Origin: Alphaproteobacteria bacterium
GTDB taxonomy: Bacteria > Pseudomonadota > Alphaproteobacteria > Rhizobiales > Xanthobacteraceae
NCBI GenBank assembly: GCA_005884685.1
Contig: VBAH01000083.1
Coordinates: 1 to 64,000, forward strand
Reading direction: 5' to 3'
Length of the DNA stretch: 64,000 nucleotides
Shown: positions 1 to 9,529 of the stretch, in pieces
Position numbering within the stretch: position 1 is the first letter of the stretch
How the letters are laid out: each line of letters opens with the position of its first letter
The notes under the pieces: generated by a model
What the model saw: the letters and a program-made list of their open reading frames with translations, nothing else
The model's database searches: none
Told to the model about the DNA's origin: nothing
Position numbers and translations under genes: made by a program

Positions 1-2783
1 TAGAGCGCGTTCGCCTTGAGCGCGAGCTTCCAGGAGAGGAGGTAGGCGGCCTTGCAGTCCTCCACCGTCGCCTCGTTCGGCATGTTGATGGTTTTCGAGA
101 TCGCGCCCGAGACGAACGGCTGCGCCGCTGCCATCATGCGGATGTGGCTTTCGACCGAGAGGTAGCGCTTGCCGGTGCGGCCGCACGGATTGGCGCAGTC
201 GAACACCGGATAGTGCGCGGGCTTGAGGTGCGGCGCGCCTTCCACCGTCATCGCGCCGCAGACGTGCACGTTCGCGGCCTCGATCTCGCGCTTGGAAAAG
301 CCGATGTGCGCGAGCAGGTCGAACGAGGGTGAGGCGAGCACGTCGGGGGGGACGCCGAGCTTGTCGCGCAGCAGGTCCTCGCCCAGCGTCCACTTGTTGA
401 ACGCGAACTTGATGTCGAACGCGGTCGGCAGCGCCTTCTCGACCTTGGCGATCGCTTCATCGTCGAAGCCTTTCGCCTTGAGCGTCGCGTGGTTGATCGC
501 GGGCGCCTGGCCGAGCGAGCCGTGCCCGACCGCATAGGCCTCGATCTCGGCGATCTCCGCCTCCGAATAGCCGAGCGCGCGCAGCGCCTCCGGCACCGCG
601 CGGTTGATGATCTTGAAGTAGCCGCCGCCGGCGAGCTTCTTGAACTTCACCAGCGCGAAGTCGGGCTCGATGCCGGTGGTGTCGCAGTCCATCACCAGGC
701 CGATCGTGCCGGTCGGCGCGATCACGGTCGCCTGCGCGTTGCGGTAGCCGTGCTGCTCGCCGAGCGCGAGGGCCTTGTCCCAGGCGGACTTGGCGTGCGC
801 GATCATCTGCGCGCCGAGCACGCCGAGATCGGTGGCGTGGTCGAGCCGCACCGGCGGCTGCGCGACGCGTTCGTAGCCGGTCTTCTCGCCATAGGCGGCG
901 CGGCGGTGATTGCGCATCACGCGCAGCATGTGCTCGCGGTTCTTCTTGTAGCCGGGGAAGGGCCCGAGCTCCTTCGCCATCTCCGCCGAGGTCGCGTAGC
1001 TGATGCCGGTCATGATCGCGGAGAGCGCGCCGCAGATCGCGCGGCCGGCGTCGCTGTCGTACGGGATGCCGGACGACATCAGCAGGCCGCCGATATTGGC
1101 GTAGCCGAGGCCGAGCGTGCGGTACTCGTAGGAGAGCTGCGCGATCTGCCGCGATGGGAATTGCGCCATCAGCACCGAGATTTCGAGCACGACGGTCCAC
1201 AGCCGGATCGTGTGCTCGTAGCCTTCGATGTCGAAGGAGCCGCCCTCCAACGCTCCCCCGCTCGCGGGGGAGGGAAGGGTGGGGGCGCTGCGGAACGTGA
1301 GCAGATTGATCGACGCGAGATTGCACGCCGTGTCGTCGAGGAACATGTATTCCGAGCACGGATTGGACGCGCGGATCGGACCCGACGCCGGGCAGGTGTG
1401 CCAGTCGTTCACGGTGGTGTGGAATTGCAGGCCGGGATCGGCGCAGGCCCACGCGGCGTGGCCGATTTTTTCCCACAGGTCGCGCGCCTTTTTCGTCTCG
1501 GCGACGCCCTTGCGGTTGCGCCAGGTCAGGTCCCAGTCGCCATCCGCTTCCACCGCCTTGAGGAATTCGTCGGTGACGCGCACCGAGTTGTTGGAGTTCT
1601 GCCCCGAGACGGTGAGGTAGGCCTCGCTATCCCAATCGGTGTCGTAGATCGGGAAATCGATGTCGGTGTAGCCCTGGCGCGCAAACTGGATCACGCGCTT
1701 GATGAAATTGTCCGGCACGTGATTGCGGCGCGCCAGCCTGATCTCGCGCTTGAGCGCGGGGTTTTTCTCCGGCTGGAAGCAATCGTCGCCCGAGCCTTCG
1801 CAATTCACGCAGGCCTTGAGCACCGCCTTGAGGTGCTTCTGGTTGATCTTCGAGCCGGTGACGAGCGCCGCAACCTTCTGCTCCTCGCGCACCTTCCAGT
1901 CGATGAAGGCCTCGATGTCGGGATGATCGGTATCGACGATCACCATCTTGGCGGCGCGTCGCGTGGTGCCGCCCGACTTGATCGCGCCGGCCGCGCGGTC
2001 GCCGATTTTCAGGAAGCTCATCAGCCCGGACGACTTGCCGCCGCCCGAGAGCCGCTCGCCTTCGCCGCGCAGGCGCGAGAAGTTGGTGCCGGTGCCGGAG
2101 CCGTACTTGAACAGGCGCGCCTCGCGCACCCACAGGTCCATGATGCCGCCCTCGTTGACGAGGTCGTCCTCGATGCCCTGGATGAAGCAGGCGTGCGGCT
2201 GCGGATGCTCGTAGGCCGACTTCGACCGCGTCAGCTTGCCGGTCTGGTAGTCGACGTAATAGTGGCCCTGGCCGGGGCCATCGATGCCGTAGGCCCAGTG
2301 CAGTCCGGTGTTGAACCACTGCGGCGAGTTCGGCGCGACGCGCTGGGTCGCCAGCATGTAGCGCAGCTCGTCGAAGAAGGCCTGCGCGTCCGTCTCCGAG
2401 TCGAAATAGCCGCCCTTCCAGCCCCAGTAGGCCCAGGTGCCGGCGAGGCGGTCGAACACCTGCTTGGCAGACCGTTCGTTGGTGAGGCGCTCCTTTTCCG
2501 GCACGCTCGCAAGCGCGTCCTCATCCGCCACCGAGCGCCACAGGAACGAGGGGACGGTTTCCTCCTCGACCTTCTTCAAGTGGGCAGGGACGCCGGCCTT
2601 GCGGAAATATTTCTGCGCCAGCACGTCGGAGGCGACCTGGCTCCAGAACGCCGGCACTTCGACGTTCTCCGCCTTGAACACCACGGAGCCGTCAGGATTG
2701 CGGATTTCGGACGTGGTCAGCCGGAATTCGATCTCTGCGTAGGGTGACTGGCCGTCCTTGGTGAAGCGCCGTTCGATCCGCAT
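1..2783 (-). CDS. nrdJ: Vitamin B12-dependent (class II) ribonucleotide reductase, 3' end cut by window
   Basis: Reduces ribonucleotides to deoxyribonucleotides using adenosylcobalamin, so it works with or without oxygen. The reading frame opens at ATG 2783 ([11 protein letters not shown]) and runs off the window, giving about 927 residues; I expect roughly 1,230-1,260 for rhizobial NrdJ. Recognisable blocks include [51 protein letters not shown] around residues 475-495, and [20 protein letters not shown]. Residues about 499-515 ([17 protein letters not shown]) are an extra segment encoded by a palindromic repeat. Long antisense open frames overlap it, but the NrdJ frame is the conserved one. 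Family assignment is secure. Confidence 0.95.
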   Translation of the reverse strand, partial: MRIERRFTKDGQSPYAEIEFRLTTSEIRNPDGSVVFKAENVEVPAFWSQVASDVLAQKYFRKAGVPAHLKKVEEETVPSFLWRSVADEDALASVPEKERLTNERSAKQVFDRLAGTWAYWGWKGGYFDSETDAQAFFDELRYMLATQRVAPNSPQWFNTGLHWAYGIDGPGQGHYYVDYQTGKLTRSKSAYEHPQPHACFIQGIEDDLVNEGGIMDLWVREARLFKYGSGTGTNFSRLRGEGERLSGGGKSSGLMSFLKIGDRAAGAIKSGGTTRRAAKMVIVDTDHPDIEAFIDWKVREEQKVAALVTGSKINQKHLKAVLKACVNCEGSGDDCFQPEKNPALKREIRLARRNHVPDNFIKRVIQFARQGYTDIDFPIYDTDWDSEAYLTVSGQNSNNSVRVTDEFLKAVEADGDWDLTWRNRKGVAETKKARDLWEKIGHAAWACADPGLQFHTTVNDWHTCPASGPIRASNPCSEYMFLDDTACNLASINLLTFRSAPTLPSPASGGALEGGSFDIEGYEHTIRLWTVVLEISVLMAQFPSRQIAQLSYEYRTLGLGYANIGGLLMSSGIPYDSDAGRAICGALSAIMTGISYATSAEMAKELGPFPGYKKNREHMLRVMRNHRRAAYGEKTGYERVAQPPVRLDHATDLGVLGAQMIAHAKSAWDKALALGEQHGYRNAQATVIAPTGTIGLVMDCDTTGIEPDFALVKFKKLAGGGYFKIINRAVPEALRALGYSEAEIAEIEAYAVGHGSLGQAPAINHATLKAKGFDDEAIAKVEKALPTAFDIKFAFNKWTLGEDLLRDKLGVPPDVLASPSFDLLAHIGFSKREIEAANVHVCGAMTVEGAPHLKPAHYPVFDCANPCGRTGKRYLSVESHIRMMAAAQPFVSGAISKTINMPNEATVEDCKAAYLLSWKLALKANAL
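1239..1289. repeat. Palindromic repeat inserted in frame within nrdJ
   Basis: The core is a 9-bp perfect stem with a 2-base loop, CTCCCCCGC-TC-GCGGGGGAG at 1253-1272, followed by a GGGAAGGGTGGGGGC tail. This is the layout of a common rhizobial intergenic repeat, and a relative with a 14-bp stem lies at 63428-63457. Here it is translated as NrdJ residues 499-515 without breaking the frame, between the CNLASINLL block and [20 protein letters not shown]. That it was inserted is inference from the family alignment as I remember it. Confidence 0.75.
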
Positions 2784-3081
2784 TCTCTGCCCCTTTTGGG
2801 CGCCGCTGGCTCTCGGGAAATCCCCGCCGAATATAAGCCGCCGACGCGTTTTCTGTTAGGCGCAAGCTGCCCGCTTTGCGCCTTGTTACCGGGTTGGCCC
2901 GGTGCTCCGTCTTACGTTCCCCGTCTTCCGGCACCGCGGCACCGGCCCGTCCCCGGCAGTTGATCCGCCGCGTCGCACGCAGGACCCTTGCACGCGCCCG
3001 AGCGGTCAGCCCCGGCGGCGAGGTCCAGAACCCTTTTTTGGGAGTGTCCGCCGGGCACTTGATACTGCCCCCCGCCGAACG
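2784..3081 (-). other. Long leader region of nrdJ with several hairpins
   Basis: About 300 bases separate the proposed promoter from the nrdJ start. On the leader strand there is a hairpin with a perfect 7-bp stem (GGCGCAA/TTGCGCC, 2859-2882), a second with a 6-bp stem (ACCGGG/CCCGGT, 2888-2903), and GC-rich inverted pairs further upstream. I looked for the cobalamin riboswitch core and B12 box and could not match them. The region could be a regulatory leader or carry a small RNA. A 67-codon ORF inside it (2912-3115, minus) has no recognisable features and I do not call it. Confidence 0.3.
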
Positions 3082-3087
3082 TCGTGA

Positions 3088-3115
3088 ACGCTAGCACACT
3101 CCCGACCGCCGTCAA
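3088..3115 (-). promoter_or_regulatory. Candidate sigma-70 type promoter for nrdJ leader
   Basis: On the minus strand TTGACG (3115-3110) is followed after 16 bases by TAGCGT (3093-3088), a good match to -35 and -10 elements. It would start transcription near 3081, about 300 bases before the nrdJ ATG. Confidence 0.4.
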
Positions 3116-3571
3116 GCAGTAGTAGGAGGAACTGAATCAAACGCTAATGCTGGTGGGGAAGCTGTGAATTCTGGGGATCAGAATCGGTGCAGCGCGGCAA
3201 GTATCCGGGATTCCAAACGGATTCGGAAGCGATCTTTGTCATTTTAGGTTCTTGACCCTGTTGCGAGCCCGTCATGCGAGCGCAAGGGAACCCAAAAAGG
3301 TGTCGAGGAACCACCCCAAGGGTCCTGCCGTCGCCCCGAGTCGAAGCGCGTCAAGAGGGAAAAAGCGCAGCGGCAAATGACCCCGCCGACTGTCGGGCGG
3401 GGCGGGGATTGCGGAAACCCGCGTGGCTGTTAAGCGAATCTCCCTTGACCCGTGAATCGATTCTGCGATGGCGATTTATTCGGCGAGCAGTTCGCACTCC
3501 GCGTTGGTCCTCTACACGGTGCAGGGCCGTTCGCTGGACACATGGCGGCCAAGCTGGCATGACCAGCCGCA
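3116..3571. other. Intergenic region, no gene seen
   Basis: About 450 bases lie between the nrdJ promoter and the NDUFA12 gene. A TTGACC at about 3253 and another at about 3444 could belong to plus-strand promoters for the downstream gene, but no clear -10 element accompanies them. I see no tRNA cloverleaf and no convincing ORF. Confidence 0.3.
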
Positions 3572-3997
3572 ATGAAAATCAAGACGTTCTTCTCGCGCGT
3601 CTTCACCTGGTGGAACGGTCAGACGTTCGGCACGCAGGTCTGGACCGCGCTCTACGGCGAGGTCGTCGGCGAGGACGAATTCGGCAACCGCTACTATCGG
3701 ACGAAGGGCGGCAGGATCGATCCGTCGCTCGGCTTCGAACGCCGCTGGGTCATCTATCGCGACTACGCGGAAGCCTCGCAGATCGGTCCGGCCTGGCATG
3801 GCTGGATGCATCACACCGTCGACACGCCGCCGACCGCCGAGGCATACAGGCCTTGGTCCTGGGAAAAGCCGCACCGGCCGAACATGACCGGGACGCCCGC
3901 GGCGCAGCGCCCGAGCGGCTCGACGCTCGCGCAAAGCCGTCGCCCGAAGGCGACCGGCGATTACAAGGCCTGGGTTCCAGGCATCAGGAATCAGTAA
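3572..3997 (+). CDS. NADH:ubiquinone oxidoreductase subunit NDUFA12 family protein
   Basis: A 141-residue protein of the NDUFA12/B17.2 family, an accessory subunit of respiratory complex I shared by alphaproteobacteria and mitochondria and thought to help assemble or stabilise the peripheral arm. Typical features are the N-terminal KTFFSRVFTWWNGQTFGT, then GEVVGEDEFGNRYYR, the ERRWVIYRDYAEASQIGPAWHGWMHH block, and PHRPNMTGT near the C terminus. The gene stands alone, far from any nuo operon in this window, and is followed in the same direction by the DUF2155 gene. Confidence 0.92.
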   Translation: MKIKTFFSRVFTWWNGQTFGTQVWTALYGEVVGEDEFGNRYYRTKGGRIDPSLGFERRWVIYRDYAEASQIGPAWHGWMHHTVDTPPTAEAYRPWSWEKPHRPNMTGTPAAQRPSGSTLAQSRRPKATGDYKAWVPGIRNQ

Positions 3998-4151
3998 TCA
4001 GGCGTCAGGTCGCAGATCGCCTGCGCCTGCCTGATCCTGGCCCCTGATTCCTCACTCCTGGCCCGCCCTTTGCCTGCCGTATTCACCGTGTTAACCAGCC
4101 GCTCCTCGGTCGCGGCGTAGACTCGTCGGCGATCGAATCGCCGGGCGGCAG

Positions 4152-5168
4152 ATGGTCCGACACAGACTGTTTCTCAGTGCATTGCTGGTCGCCGCGCTGC
4201 TCGCAGCGTTTGTTGGCGCGCGTCATGCCGTGTCGCCGGCCGCCGCCCAGTTCGGCGCGATCTTCGGCGGACCGCCGCGCCCGCCAGCCGACATCCCGCA
4301 GGGCGGGCCGCCGCCATCCGACGATCGCTATTTCAGCTCGCGCCCGCAGCCGGTATGGCCGCGCGAGCCCCAGGTCGTGGCGCCTCCGCCGGGTTATCCG
4401 CAACAGCAAGGCTATCCGCAGCAGGGGTATCCGGCACCGCAAAACTATCCGCCTCCGCCGGGCGGTTATCCGCCGCAACAGGCCGGCCGGCCGCCCGGTG
4501 GATTTCAGCAGCAGGATCTGCCGCCGCCTCCCGGCGCGACAGCGGCGCCGCCGGGACAGCCGGCCGCGCTACCCGGCCCGCCGCCCGGACAGCGCCAGCC
4601 GCGCGGCGCGCCGGGCGAGACGCCGGCAACGCCGGCGCCGCCGAACGACGAGGTGGTGATCGCTCCGCCGGCGCAGAAGATCCCGAACAATTCGGCGGTG
4701 TTCTCCGGCCTCGACAAGATCACCGGGCGGATCATCTCGTTTGATGTCGCGCTGAACGAAACCGTGCAGTTCGGCGCGCTGCAGGTGACGCCGCGCGTCT
4801 GCTACACGCGACCGCCGACCGAGACCTCGAACACCGATGCGTTCATCGAGGTCGACGAGATCACGTTGCAGGGCGAGATCAAGCGCATCTTCACCGGCTG
4901 GATGTTCGCCGCGACCCCCGGCCTGCACGCGATCGAGCATCCGATCTACGATATCTGGCTTGCCGACTGTAAAGCCCCGCAGCAGCCGGCCGTTGCGGCG
5001 GCTCCCGAAGCCGTGCCGTCGCTGCAGCCGCAGCCGCAGCCGCAGCGGCCGGCGCGCCCGCCGCAACAGCAGCGTGCGAAGGCGCCTTCTCCTCCGCCGC
5101 AGACGCAGGCCTTGCCGCCGCCGCCCGGCAGCGGGCAGCTTCCACCGCCGCCGCTGCAAATCCGCTGA
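4152..5168 (+). CDS. DUF2155 domain protein, exported, proline-rich
   Basis: A 338-residue protein with an N-terminal signal sequence (about residues 1-33), a long Pro/Gln/Gly-rich low-complexity linker (about 40-165), a conserved core at about 180-275 (KITGRIISFDVALNETVQFGAL, CYTRPPTE, FIEVDE, IFTGWMFAATPGLHAIEHPIYDIWL) and a second Pro/Gln-rich tail. The core matches DUF2155, common in Hyphomicrobiales and of unknown function. Location beside the NDUFA12 gene and aat is, as I recall, conserved in the order. Probably periplasmic or envelope-attached. Confidence 0.88.
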   Translation: MVRHRLFLSALLVAALLAAFVGARHAVSPAAAQFGAIFGGPPRPPADIPQGGPPPSDDRYFSSRPQPVWPREPQVVAPPPGYPQQQGYPQQGYPAPQNYPPPPGGYPPQQAGRPPGGFQQQDLPPPPGATAAPPGQPAALPGPPPGQRQPRGAPGETPATPAPPNDEVVIAPPAQKIPNNSAVFSGLDKITGRIISFDVALNETVQFGALQVTPRVCYTRPPTETSNTDAFIEVDEITLQGEIKRIFTGWMFAATPGLHAIEHPIYDIWLADCKAPQQPAVAAAPEAVPSLQPQPQPQRPARPPQQQRAKAPSPPPQTQALPPPPGSGQLPPPPLQIR

Positions 5169-5171
5169 CGG

Positions 5172-5837
5172 TTATTCGCTGGCGAGCCTGAGGGCTTCAG
5201 CGCCCGATAGCGCGCGGTTGAACACGGACATGTCGGGCTCGCCGCGAATCGCTTTCGCGAGCAGCCGGCTGTAGCGCTCCTGCGCCACCTCGGTCGCGCC
5301 GAACATCTTCAGGTGATCGGTCAGGAACTGGGTATCGAGCAGCTCGAATCCGCCAAGCCGAAGCCGCGCCACCAGATGCACCAGCGCAATCTTGGAGGCA
5401 TCGCGCACCCGATGGAACATGCTCTCGCCGAAGAACGCAGCGCCGAGACTGACGCCGTAAAGTCCGCCGACCAGCGCGTTGCCGTCGTAGACCTCCACCG
5501 TGTGGCAATGGCCAAGCTCGAACAGTCCGCCATAGAGCTTGCGGATGGTGCCGTTGATCCAGGTGCGCGCGCGTTTGGGACCGGGCTCGGCGCAGCCTTC
5601 GATCACCGCCGCGAAGTCGCGATCGCAAACGACGGTGAGGCCGGTAGTGCGCACGGTGCGGGCAAGCCGCGCCGGGACATGCACCGCGTCGAGCGGGATG
5701 ATGCCGCGCTGCTCCGGCTCGATCCAGAACAGCGCCGGGTCTTCGGCGCTCTCCGCCATCGGGAAGATGCCGACGGCATACGCCTTGAGCAGCACCTCCG
5801 GCGTCAATCCGATCAGCACGTTGTCGCGGCCGGCCAT
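5172..5837 (-). CDS. aat: Leucyl/phenylalanyl-tRNA--protein transferase
   Basis: Adds Leu or Phe from charged tRNA to N-terminal Lys/Arg of proteins, marking them for ClpAP (N-degron pathway). The 221-residue product starts [27 protein letters not shown] and carries the family blocks [56 protein letters not shown] and [17 protein letters not shown] chose ATG 5837 because the frame upstream loses similarity and the family begins this way. It converges with the DUF2155 gene, with only 3 bases between them. Confidence 0.95.
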   Translation of the reverse strand: MAGRDNVLIGLTPEVLLKAYAVGIFPMAESAEDPALFWIEPEQRGIIPLDAVHVPARLARTVRTTGLTVVCDRDFAAVIEGCAEPGPKRARTWINGTIRKLYGGLFELGHCHTVEVYDGNALVGGLYGVSLGAAFFGESMFHRVRDASKIALVHLVARLRLGGFELLDTQFLTDHLKMFGATEVAQERYSRLLAKAIRGEPDMSVFNRALSGAEALRLASE

Positions 5838-5927
5838 GGCGACAGATGTAGTTCGAGGTCGCGAAATTTGAAACTTATAAGTTCCCGTTAGCGGTTCACT
5901 AACCCTGTTCCGCGGCAATTTTCGGCA

Positions 5928-6356
5928 ATGTCGAAACATTTCGGCGCCCGGGTCATTAGACCTGCGGAGGCCGATGCGATGAAAAGGGAACCTGCCGTTC
6001 TGCTGGTCGAAGACGAGCCGTTGCTCGGCGAACTGATGACCGAGGCGCTGATCGATCAGGGCTTCGAGGTGCATGCCGCGCCGGATGCGAACGACGCGTT
6101 GCGCTACCTGTTGTCCGGAGCGGAGGTCGACATCCTCTTCACCGACATCGATCTCGGCGACGGGATGGACGGAGTCGCGCTCGCACAGCTCGCCCGCGAA
6201 ATGCGGCCGAAGTTGCCGATCGTTTACACCTCGGGGCGCCGTTCGCCGGATCAGATCGCGGTGGTGCCGGGGGCGGCGTTCCTGCCGAAGCCGTATTCGC
6301 TGCATGATGTCGGCGCGACGTTGGGACGGCTCATGCGCAAGCGCGCGCCGGGCTGA
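5928..6356 (+). CDS. Single-domain response regulator
   Basis: A 142-residue CheY-like receiver with no output domain. Acidic residues E28-D29, phosphoacceptor D73 in [16 protein letters not shown]101 in VYTSG and K121 in FLPKPYS are all present, so it should be phosphorylated. The fold begins at about residue 22; a start at the internal ATG 5979 is an alternative. No histidine kinase lies nearby, so its partner is unknown. It sits divergently from aat and converges on accC. Confidence 0.88.
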   Translation: MSKHFGARVIRPAEADAMKREPAVLLVEDEPLLGELMTEALIDQGFEVHAAPDANDALRYLLSGAEVDILFTDIDLGDGMDGVALAQLAREMRPKLPIVYTSGRRSPDQIAVVPGAAFLPKPYSLHDVGATLGRLMRKRAPG

Positions 6357-6365
6357 GGCCGCGCG

Positions 6366-7718
6366 CTACTCCTGCATCCCGCCGCGCGCGAGATACTGCT
6401 CCAGCCAGTGGATGTGATAGTCGCCGTTGATGATGTCTTCCTCGCGCACCAGCGCGCGGAACAGCGGCAATGTGGTTTCGATACCGTCCACCACGAACTC
6501 GTCGAGCGAGCGGCGCAGGCGCATCAGGCATTCGGCGCGCGTCTTGCCGTGCACGATCAGCTTGCCGACCAGGGAATCGTAGTGCGGCGGGATGACGTAG
6601 CCCTGGTACACCGCTGAATCGACGCGCACGCCGAGCCCGCCGGGCGGATGGTAGTGCACGATCTTGCCGGGCGAGGGGCGGAAGGAGACCGGGTTCTCGG
6701 CATTGACGCGGCACTCGATCGCGTGGCCGAAGAAGCGCACCTCGTCCTGGGTGATGCCGAGATCGCCACCGGCGGCGACGCGGATCTGTTCCAGGATCAG
6801 GTCGATCTCGGTGACCATTTCGGTCACGGGATGCTCGACCTGGATGCGCGTATTCATCTCGATGAAGTAGAACCGGCCCTCCTCGTAGAGAAACTCGACG
6901 GTTCCGACGCCGAGATATTTCAGCTCGCGCATCGCCTGCGCGACGGTCGCGCCGATCTCGTCGCGCGCGCCCGCATTGAGCGCTGGGGAGGGGCTTTCCT
7001 CCCACACTTTCTGGTGCCGGCGCTGCAGCGAGCAGTCGCGCTCGCCGAGATGGATGGCGTTGCCCCTGCCGTCGCCGAGCACCTGGATCTCGATGTGGCG
7101 CGGCCGCGCGAGATATTTTTCCAGGTAGACCGCATCGTCGCCGAACGCGGCTTTCGCCTCGCTGCGCGCGGTCGAGAGCGCCGCGGAAAGCTCGTCCTCC
7201 GAGCGTGCGACCTTCATGCCGCGCCCGCCGCCGCCGGCTGCGGCCTTCACCAAAATCGGAAAGCCGATCTCGCGCGCGATCGCCAGCGCATCCGCGTCCG
7301 ACGTGATGCCGCCCTCCGAGCCGGGCACGACCGGGATGCCGAGGCGCCTGGCGGTGCGCTTCGCCTCGATCTTGTCGCCCATGATCCGGATATGCTCGGC
7401 GCGCGGGCCGATGAAATGCACCTCGTGATCCTCGAGGATTTCGGCAAAGCGCGCGTTCTCGGAGAGGAAGCCGTAGCCCGGATGCACCGCGTCGGCGCCG
7501 GTGATCTCGCAGGCGGTGAGCAGCGCCGGAACGTTGAGGTAGCTGTCGCGCGCCGGGGGCGGCCCGATGCACACGCTCTCGTCGGCCAGCCGCACATGCA
7601 TCGCGTCGGCGTCGGCGGTCGAGTGCACCGCGACCGTCGCGATGCCGAGCTCCTTGCAGGCGCGCAGCACGCGCAGCGCGATCTCGCCGCGGTTGGCGAT
7701 CAGGATTTTGTCGAACAT
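6366..7718 (-). CDS. accC: Acetyl-CoA carboxylase, biotin carboxylase subunit
   Basis: ATP-dependent carboxylation of the biotin on AccB, the first half of the acetyl-CoA carboxylase reaction of fatty-acid synthesis. The 450-residue length is normal. It starts MFDKILIANRGEIALRVLRA and shows the ATP-grasp glycine loop KAAAGGGGRGMK, the block HLGERDCSLQRRHQKV, and FIEMNTRIQVEHPVTEMVT with the catalytic Arg. ATG 7718 is the family start; the frame continues upstream through a repeat, which is why a longer ORF is open. accB lies upstream on the same strand, separated by that repeat. Confidence 0.97.
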   Translation of the reverse strand: MFDKILIANRGEIALRVLRACKELGIATVAVHSTADADAMHVRLADESVCIGPPPARDSYLNVPALLTACEITGADAVHPGYGFLSENARFAEILEDHEVHFIGPRAEHIRIMGDKIEAKRTARRLGIPVVPGSEGGITSDADALAIAREIGFPILVKAAAGGGGRGMKVARSEDELSAALSTARSEAKAAFGDDAVYLEKYLARPRHIEIQVLGDGRGNAIHLGERDCSLQRRHQKVWEESPSPALNAGARDEIGATVAQAMRELKYLGVGTVEFLYEEGRFYFIEMNTRIQVEHPVTEMVTEIDLILEQIRVAAGGDLGITQDEVRFFGHAIECRVNAENPVSFRPSPGKIVHYHPPGGLGVRVDSAVYQGYVIPPHYDSLVGKLIVHGKTRAECLMRLRRSLDEFVVDGIETTLPLFRALVREEDIINGDYHIHWLEQYLARGGMQE

Positions 7719-7746
7719 TTCAGATCGCCACGAACATTTCTCCTTC

Positions 7747-7833
7747 GTCATGCCCGGCCTTGTGCCGGGCATCCACGTCTTGCTGCATCAGTGCAAGAAA
7801 GACGTGGATGGCCGGGACAAGCCCGGCCATGAC
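7747..7833. repeat. Palindromic intergenic repeat between accB and accC
   Basis: A long inverted repeat bounded by GTCATGCCCGGCC and GGCCATGAC, with inner arms ATCCACGTCTT and AAGACGTGGAT. The paired ends give a stem of roughly 40 bp with internal mismatches. It sits inside the accBC transcription unit, so it would be present in the mRNA. Confidence 0.7.
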
Positions 7834-7843
7834 GGTGGATGCG

Positions 7844-8293
7844 TCACTCAATGATCATCAGCGGCTCGCCGTATTCGACCGGGTGGCCGTCCTCGAACAG
7901 GATCTGCGCCACCTTGCCGGCGCGCGGCGAGGGAATCTGGTTCATCGTCTTCATCGCTTCGACGATCAGCAGCGGATCGCCGGCCTTCACGACGCTGCCG
8001 ACGTCGACGAAGGGCTTCGCGCTGGGCTCGGCCGCCCGATAGGCGGTGCCGACCATCGGCGAGGTGACGACGCCCGGATGCTTCGCCGGATCGATTTCGT
8101 CCAGCGCAATCGCGGCCGGTGCCGGGGCGACCGCGGGGATCGCCGGCACATGTGAGCCGCCGCCTGCCACGACGTTGGTGACCGAATGGCGCGCGACGCG
8201 CACGCGCAGGCCCTCGCGCTCGACCTCGATCTCGCCGAGGCCCGTTTCGTCGAGCAGCTTCGCCAGTTCGCGGATCAGATCCTGTTCGCTCAA
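7844..8293 (-). CDS. accB: Acetyl-CoA carboxylase, biotin carboxyl carrier protein
   Basis: Carries the biotin that shuttles carboxyl groups in fatty-acid synthesis. 149 residues; an N-terminal helical part (QDLIRELAKLLDETGLGEIEVEREGLRVRV), an Ala/Pro linker at about 45-65, and the biotinyl domain with EAMKTMN, in which K115 is the biotinylation site. The 5' end has no ATG; TTG 8293 is the best placed start because translation homologous to the family begins just after it. aroQ ends 28 bases upstream, which suggests the order dsbA-like/aroQ/accB/accC is transcribed together. Confidence 0.94.
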   Translation of the reverse strand: MSEQDLIRELAKLLDETGLGEIEVEREGLRVRVARHSVTNVVAGGGSHVPAIPAVAPAPAAIALDEIDPAKHPGVVTSPMVGTAYRAAEPSAKPFVDVGSVVKAGDPLLIVEAMKTMNQIPSPRAGKVAQILFEDGHPVEYGEPLMIIE

Positions 8294-8321
8294 CTTGTCG
8301 CCCGGTTTGATATTGAAATGG

Positions 8322-8777
8322 TCAGCTTTTGGCCTTCGCGCCGATCAGTGACGCGAGCCCTTCGATCGCGAGCGCATAGCCGGTAACGCCGAAACCGCAG
8401 ATTACCGCCTTCGCGCCCTTCGAGATGTAGGAGTGATGGCGGTATTCCTCGCGCTGGTGGATGTTGGTGATGTGCACTTCGACGGTCGGAATCTGCACCG
8501 CGAAGATCGCATCGAGGATCGCGACCGATGTGGTGGTGTAGCCGGCCGGATTGATCACGATCCCGGCGGCCTTGTCCGCCTTCGCCTCATGGAACCAGTC
8601 GACGATCTCGCCTTCGCGGTTGGTCTGCCGGAACTCGACCGCGAGTCCGAAGCGCTTCGCCGTCTCGCGGCACAGGGTCTCCACGTCGGCGAGCGTCGAA
8701 TGCCCGTATTTTTCCGGCTCACGCGTCCCGAGCGCGTTCAGGTTCGGGCCGTTCAGGACGTAGATCGTCTTGGCCAT
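8322..8777 (-). CDS. aroQ: Type II 3-dehydroquinate dehydratase
   Basis: Third step of the shikimate pathway, 3-dehydroquinate to 3-dehydroshikimate. The 151-residue length and sequence fit the type II family: [19 protein letters not shown] contains the catalytic Tyr loop, [15 protein letters not shown] the substrate-binding Asn, and [21 protein letters not shown] the catalytic His. The gene ends 28 bases before accB and starts 2 bases after the DsbA-like gene ends, so tight co-transcription is likely. Confidence 0.96.
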   Translation of the reverse strand: MAKTIYVLNGPNLNALGTREPEKYGHSTLADVETLCRETAKRFGLAVEFRQTNREGEIVDWFHEAKADKAAGIVINPAGYTTTSVAILDAIFAVQIPTVEVHITNIHQREEYRHHSYISKGAKAVICGFGVTGYALAIEGLASLIGAKAKS

Positions 8778-8779
8778 GA

Positions 8780-9529
8780 TTATTGCTGGCGCGCGGCCTG
8801 AATCTTCTGGCTGAGCTGCGCCTGCCCGACGGCGCCGATCACGACATCGCTGCCGATCACGTAGCTCGGCGTGCCATTGAGCCCGAGCGCCTCGGCGAGC
8901 TTCATGCTCTCCTCCAGCGTCTTGCCGATCTCCTCGCTCTTCAGGTCCTTGTCGAGCCGCGCCATGTCGAGGCCCACGTCCCTGGCGGCGGCAAGCGCCT
9001 TGGCCTTGTCGACCTGGCCGCGGCCGCCGAGCAGCTTCTGGTGAAACTCGAGGTATTTCTTGCCGGTCTTGTCCTGCATGCGCACCGCGACCGCGACCTG
9101 TGCCGCCTCGACCGAGCTCGGGCCGAGCACGGGAAATTCCTTCAGCACGACCTTGAGCTTCGGGTCCTTGCCCATGATCTCGACCATGTCGTTGAGCGCA
9201 CGCTTGCAGTAGCCGCAGTTGTAATCGAAGAACTCGACGAACGTGACGTCGCCCTGCGGATTGCCGAGCACCACCTGGCGCGGCGAGTTGAACAGCGCAT
9301 CCGAATGGTTCTTGATCGCCGAACGCGCTTTCTCGGTTTCGGCGAGCTGCTGCTTCTTCTCGAGCTCCGCCATCGCCTCCTGCAGCACTTCGGGGTGCTT
9401 GATCAGGTACTCCTTGATGATCTTCTCGATCTCGCCGCGCTGCGCGCTCGAGAAATCCTGCGCGGCGGCGGGCAGCGCTGTCAGCGCGAGCGCGGCGGCG
9501 AGAAGGAGAGGACGGGCGGTGCGGTTCAT
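8780..9529 (-). CDS. DsbA-family periplasmic thiol oxidoreductase
   Basis: A 249-residue exported protein: signal peptide at about 1-24 ending AAAQ, a charged helical stretch at about 28-75, then a thioredoxin fold with [11 protein letters not shown] (C105, C108) and a cis-Pro loop in NGTPSYVIG. The family forms or shuffles disulfides in periplasmic proteins; the helical N-terminal extension resembles Com1/ScsC-like oligomerising members. The start overlaps the end of the upstream M48 protease gene by 4 bases (ATGA), implying translational coupling of an envelope protease and an oxidoreductase. Confidence 0.9.
   Translation of the reverse strand: MNRTARPLLLAAALALTALPAAAQDFSSAQRGEIEKIIKEYLIKHPEVLQEAMAELEKKQQLAETEKARSAIKNHSDALFNSPRQVVLGNPQGDVTFVEFFDYNCGYCKRALNDMVEIMGKDPKLKVVLKEFPVLGPSSVEAAQVAVAVRMQDKTGKKYLEFHQKLLGGRGQVDKAKALAAARDVGLDMARLDKDLKSEEIGKTLEESMKLAEALGLNGTPSYVIGSDVVIGAVGQAQLSQKIQAARQQ

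Noticed and set aside
1253-1272. Hairpin in nrdJ as a transcription terminator
   Set aside because: It lies inside an intact coding frame and has no T run in the direction of transcription.
489-2747. 752-codon open frame on the plus strand opposite nrdJ
   Set aside because: It mirrors the conserved NrdJ frame codon for codon in high-GC DNA, is dominated by Arg/Ala/Val/His/Gly and has no domain. Same reasoning for the long antisense frames over rne (18580-20181), the PBP1A gene (26456-28732), the AsmA-like gene (35486-37810) and the DHA2 permease gene (20858-22669).
2784-3081. Cobalamin riboswitch before nrdJ
   Set aside because: No convincing B12 box or conserved core could be matched; kept only as an unnamed structured leader.
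2912-3115. 67-codon ORF in the nrdJ leader
   Set aside because: No ribosome site, no recognisable feature, and it starts at the position of the proposed -35 element.
5838-6305. Longer aat start (377-residue reading)
   Set aside because: The extension runs over the response-regulator gene on the other strand and has no similarity to the transferase family.
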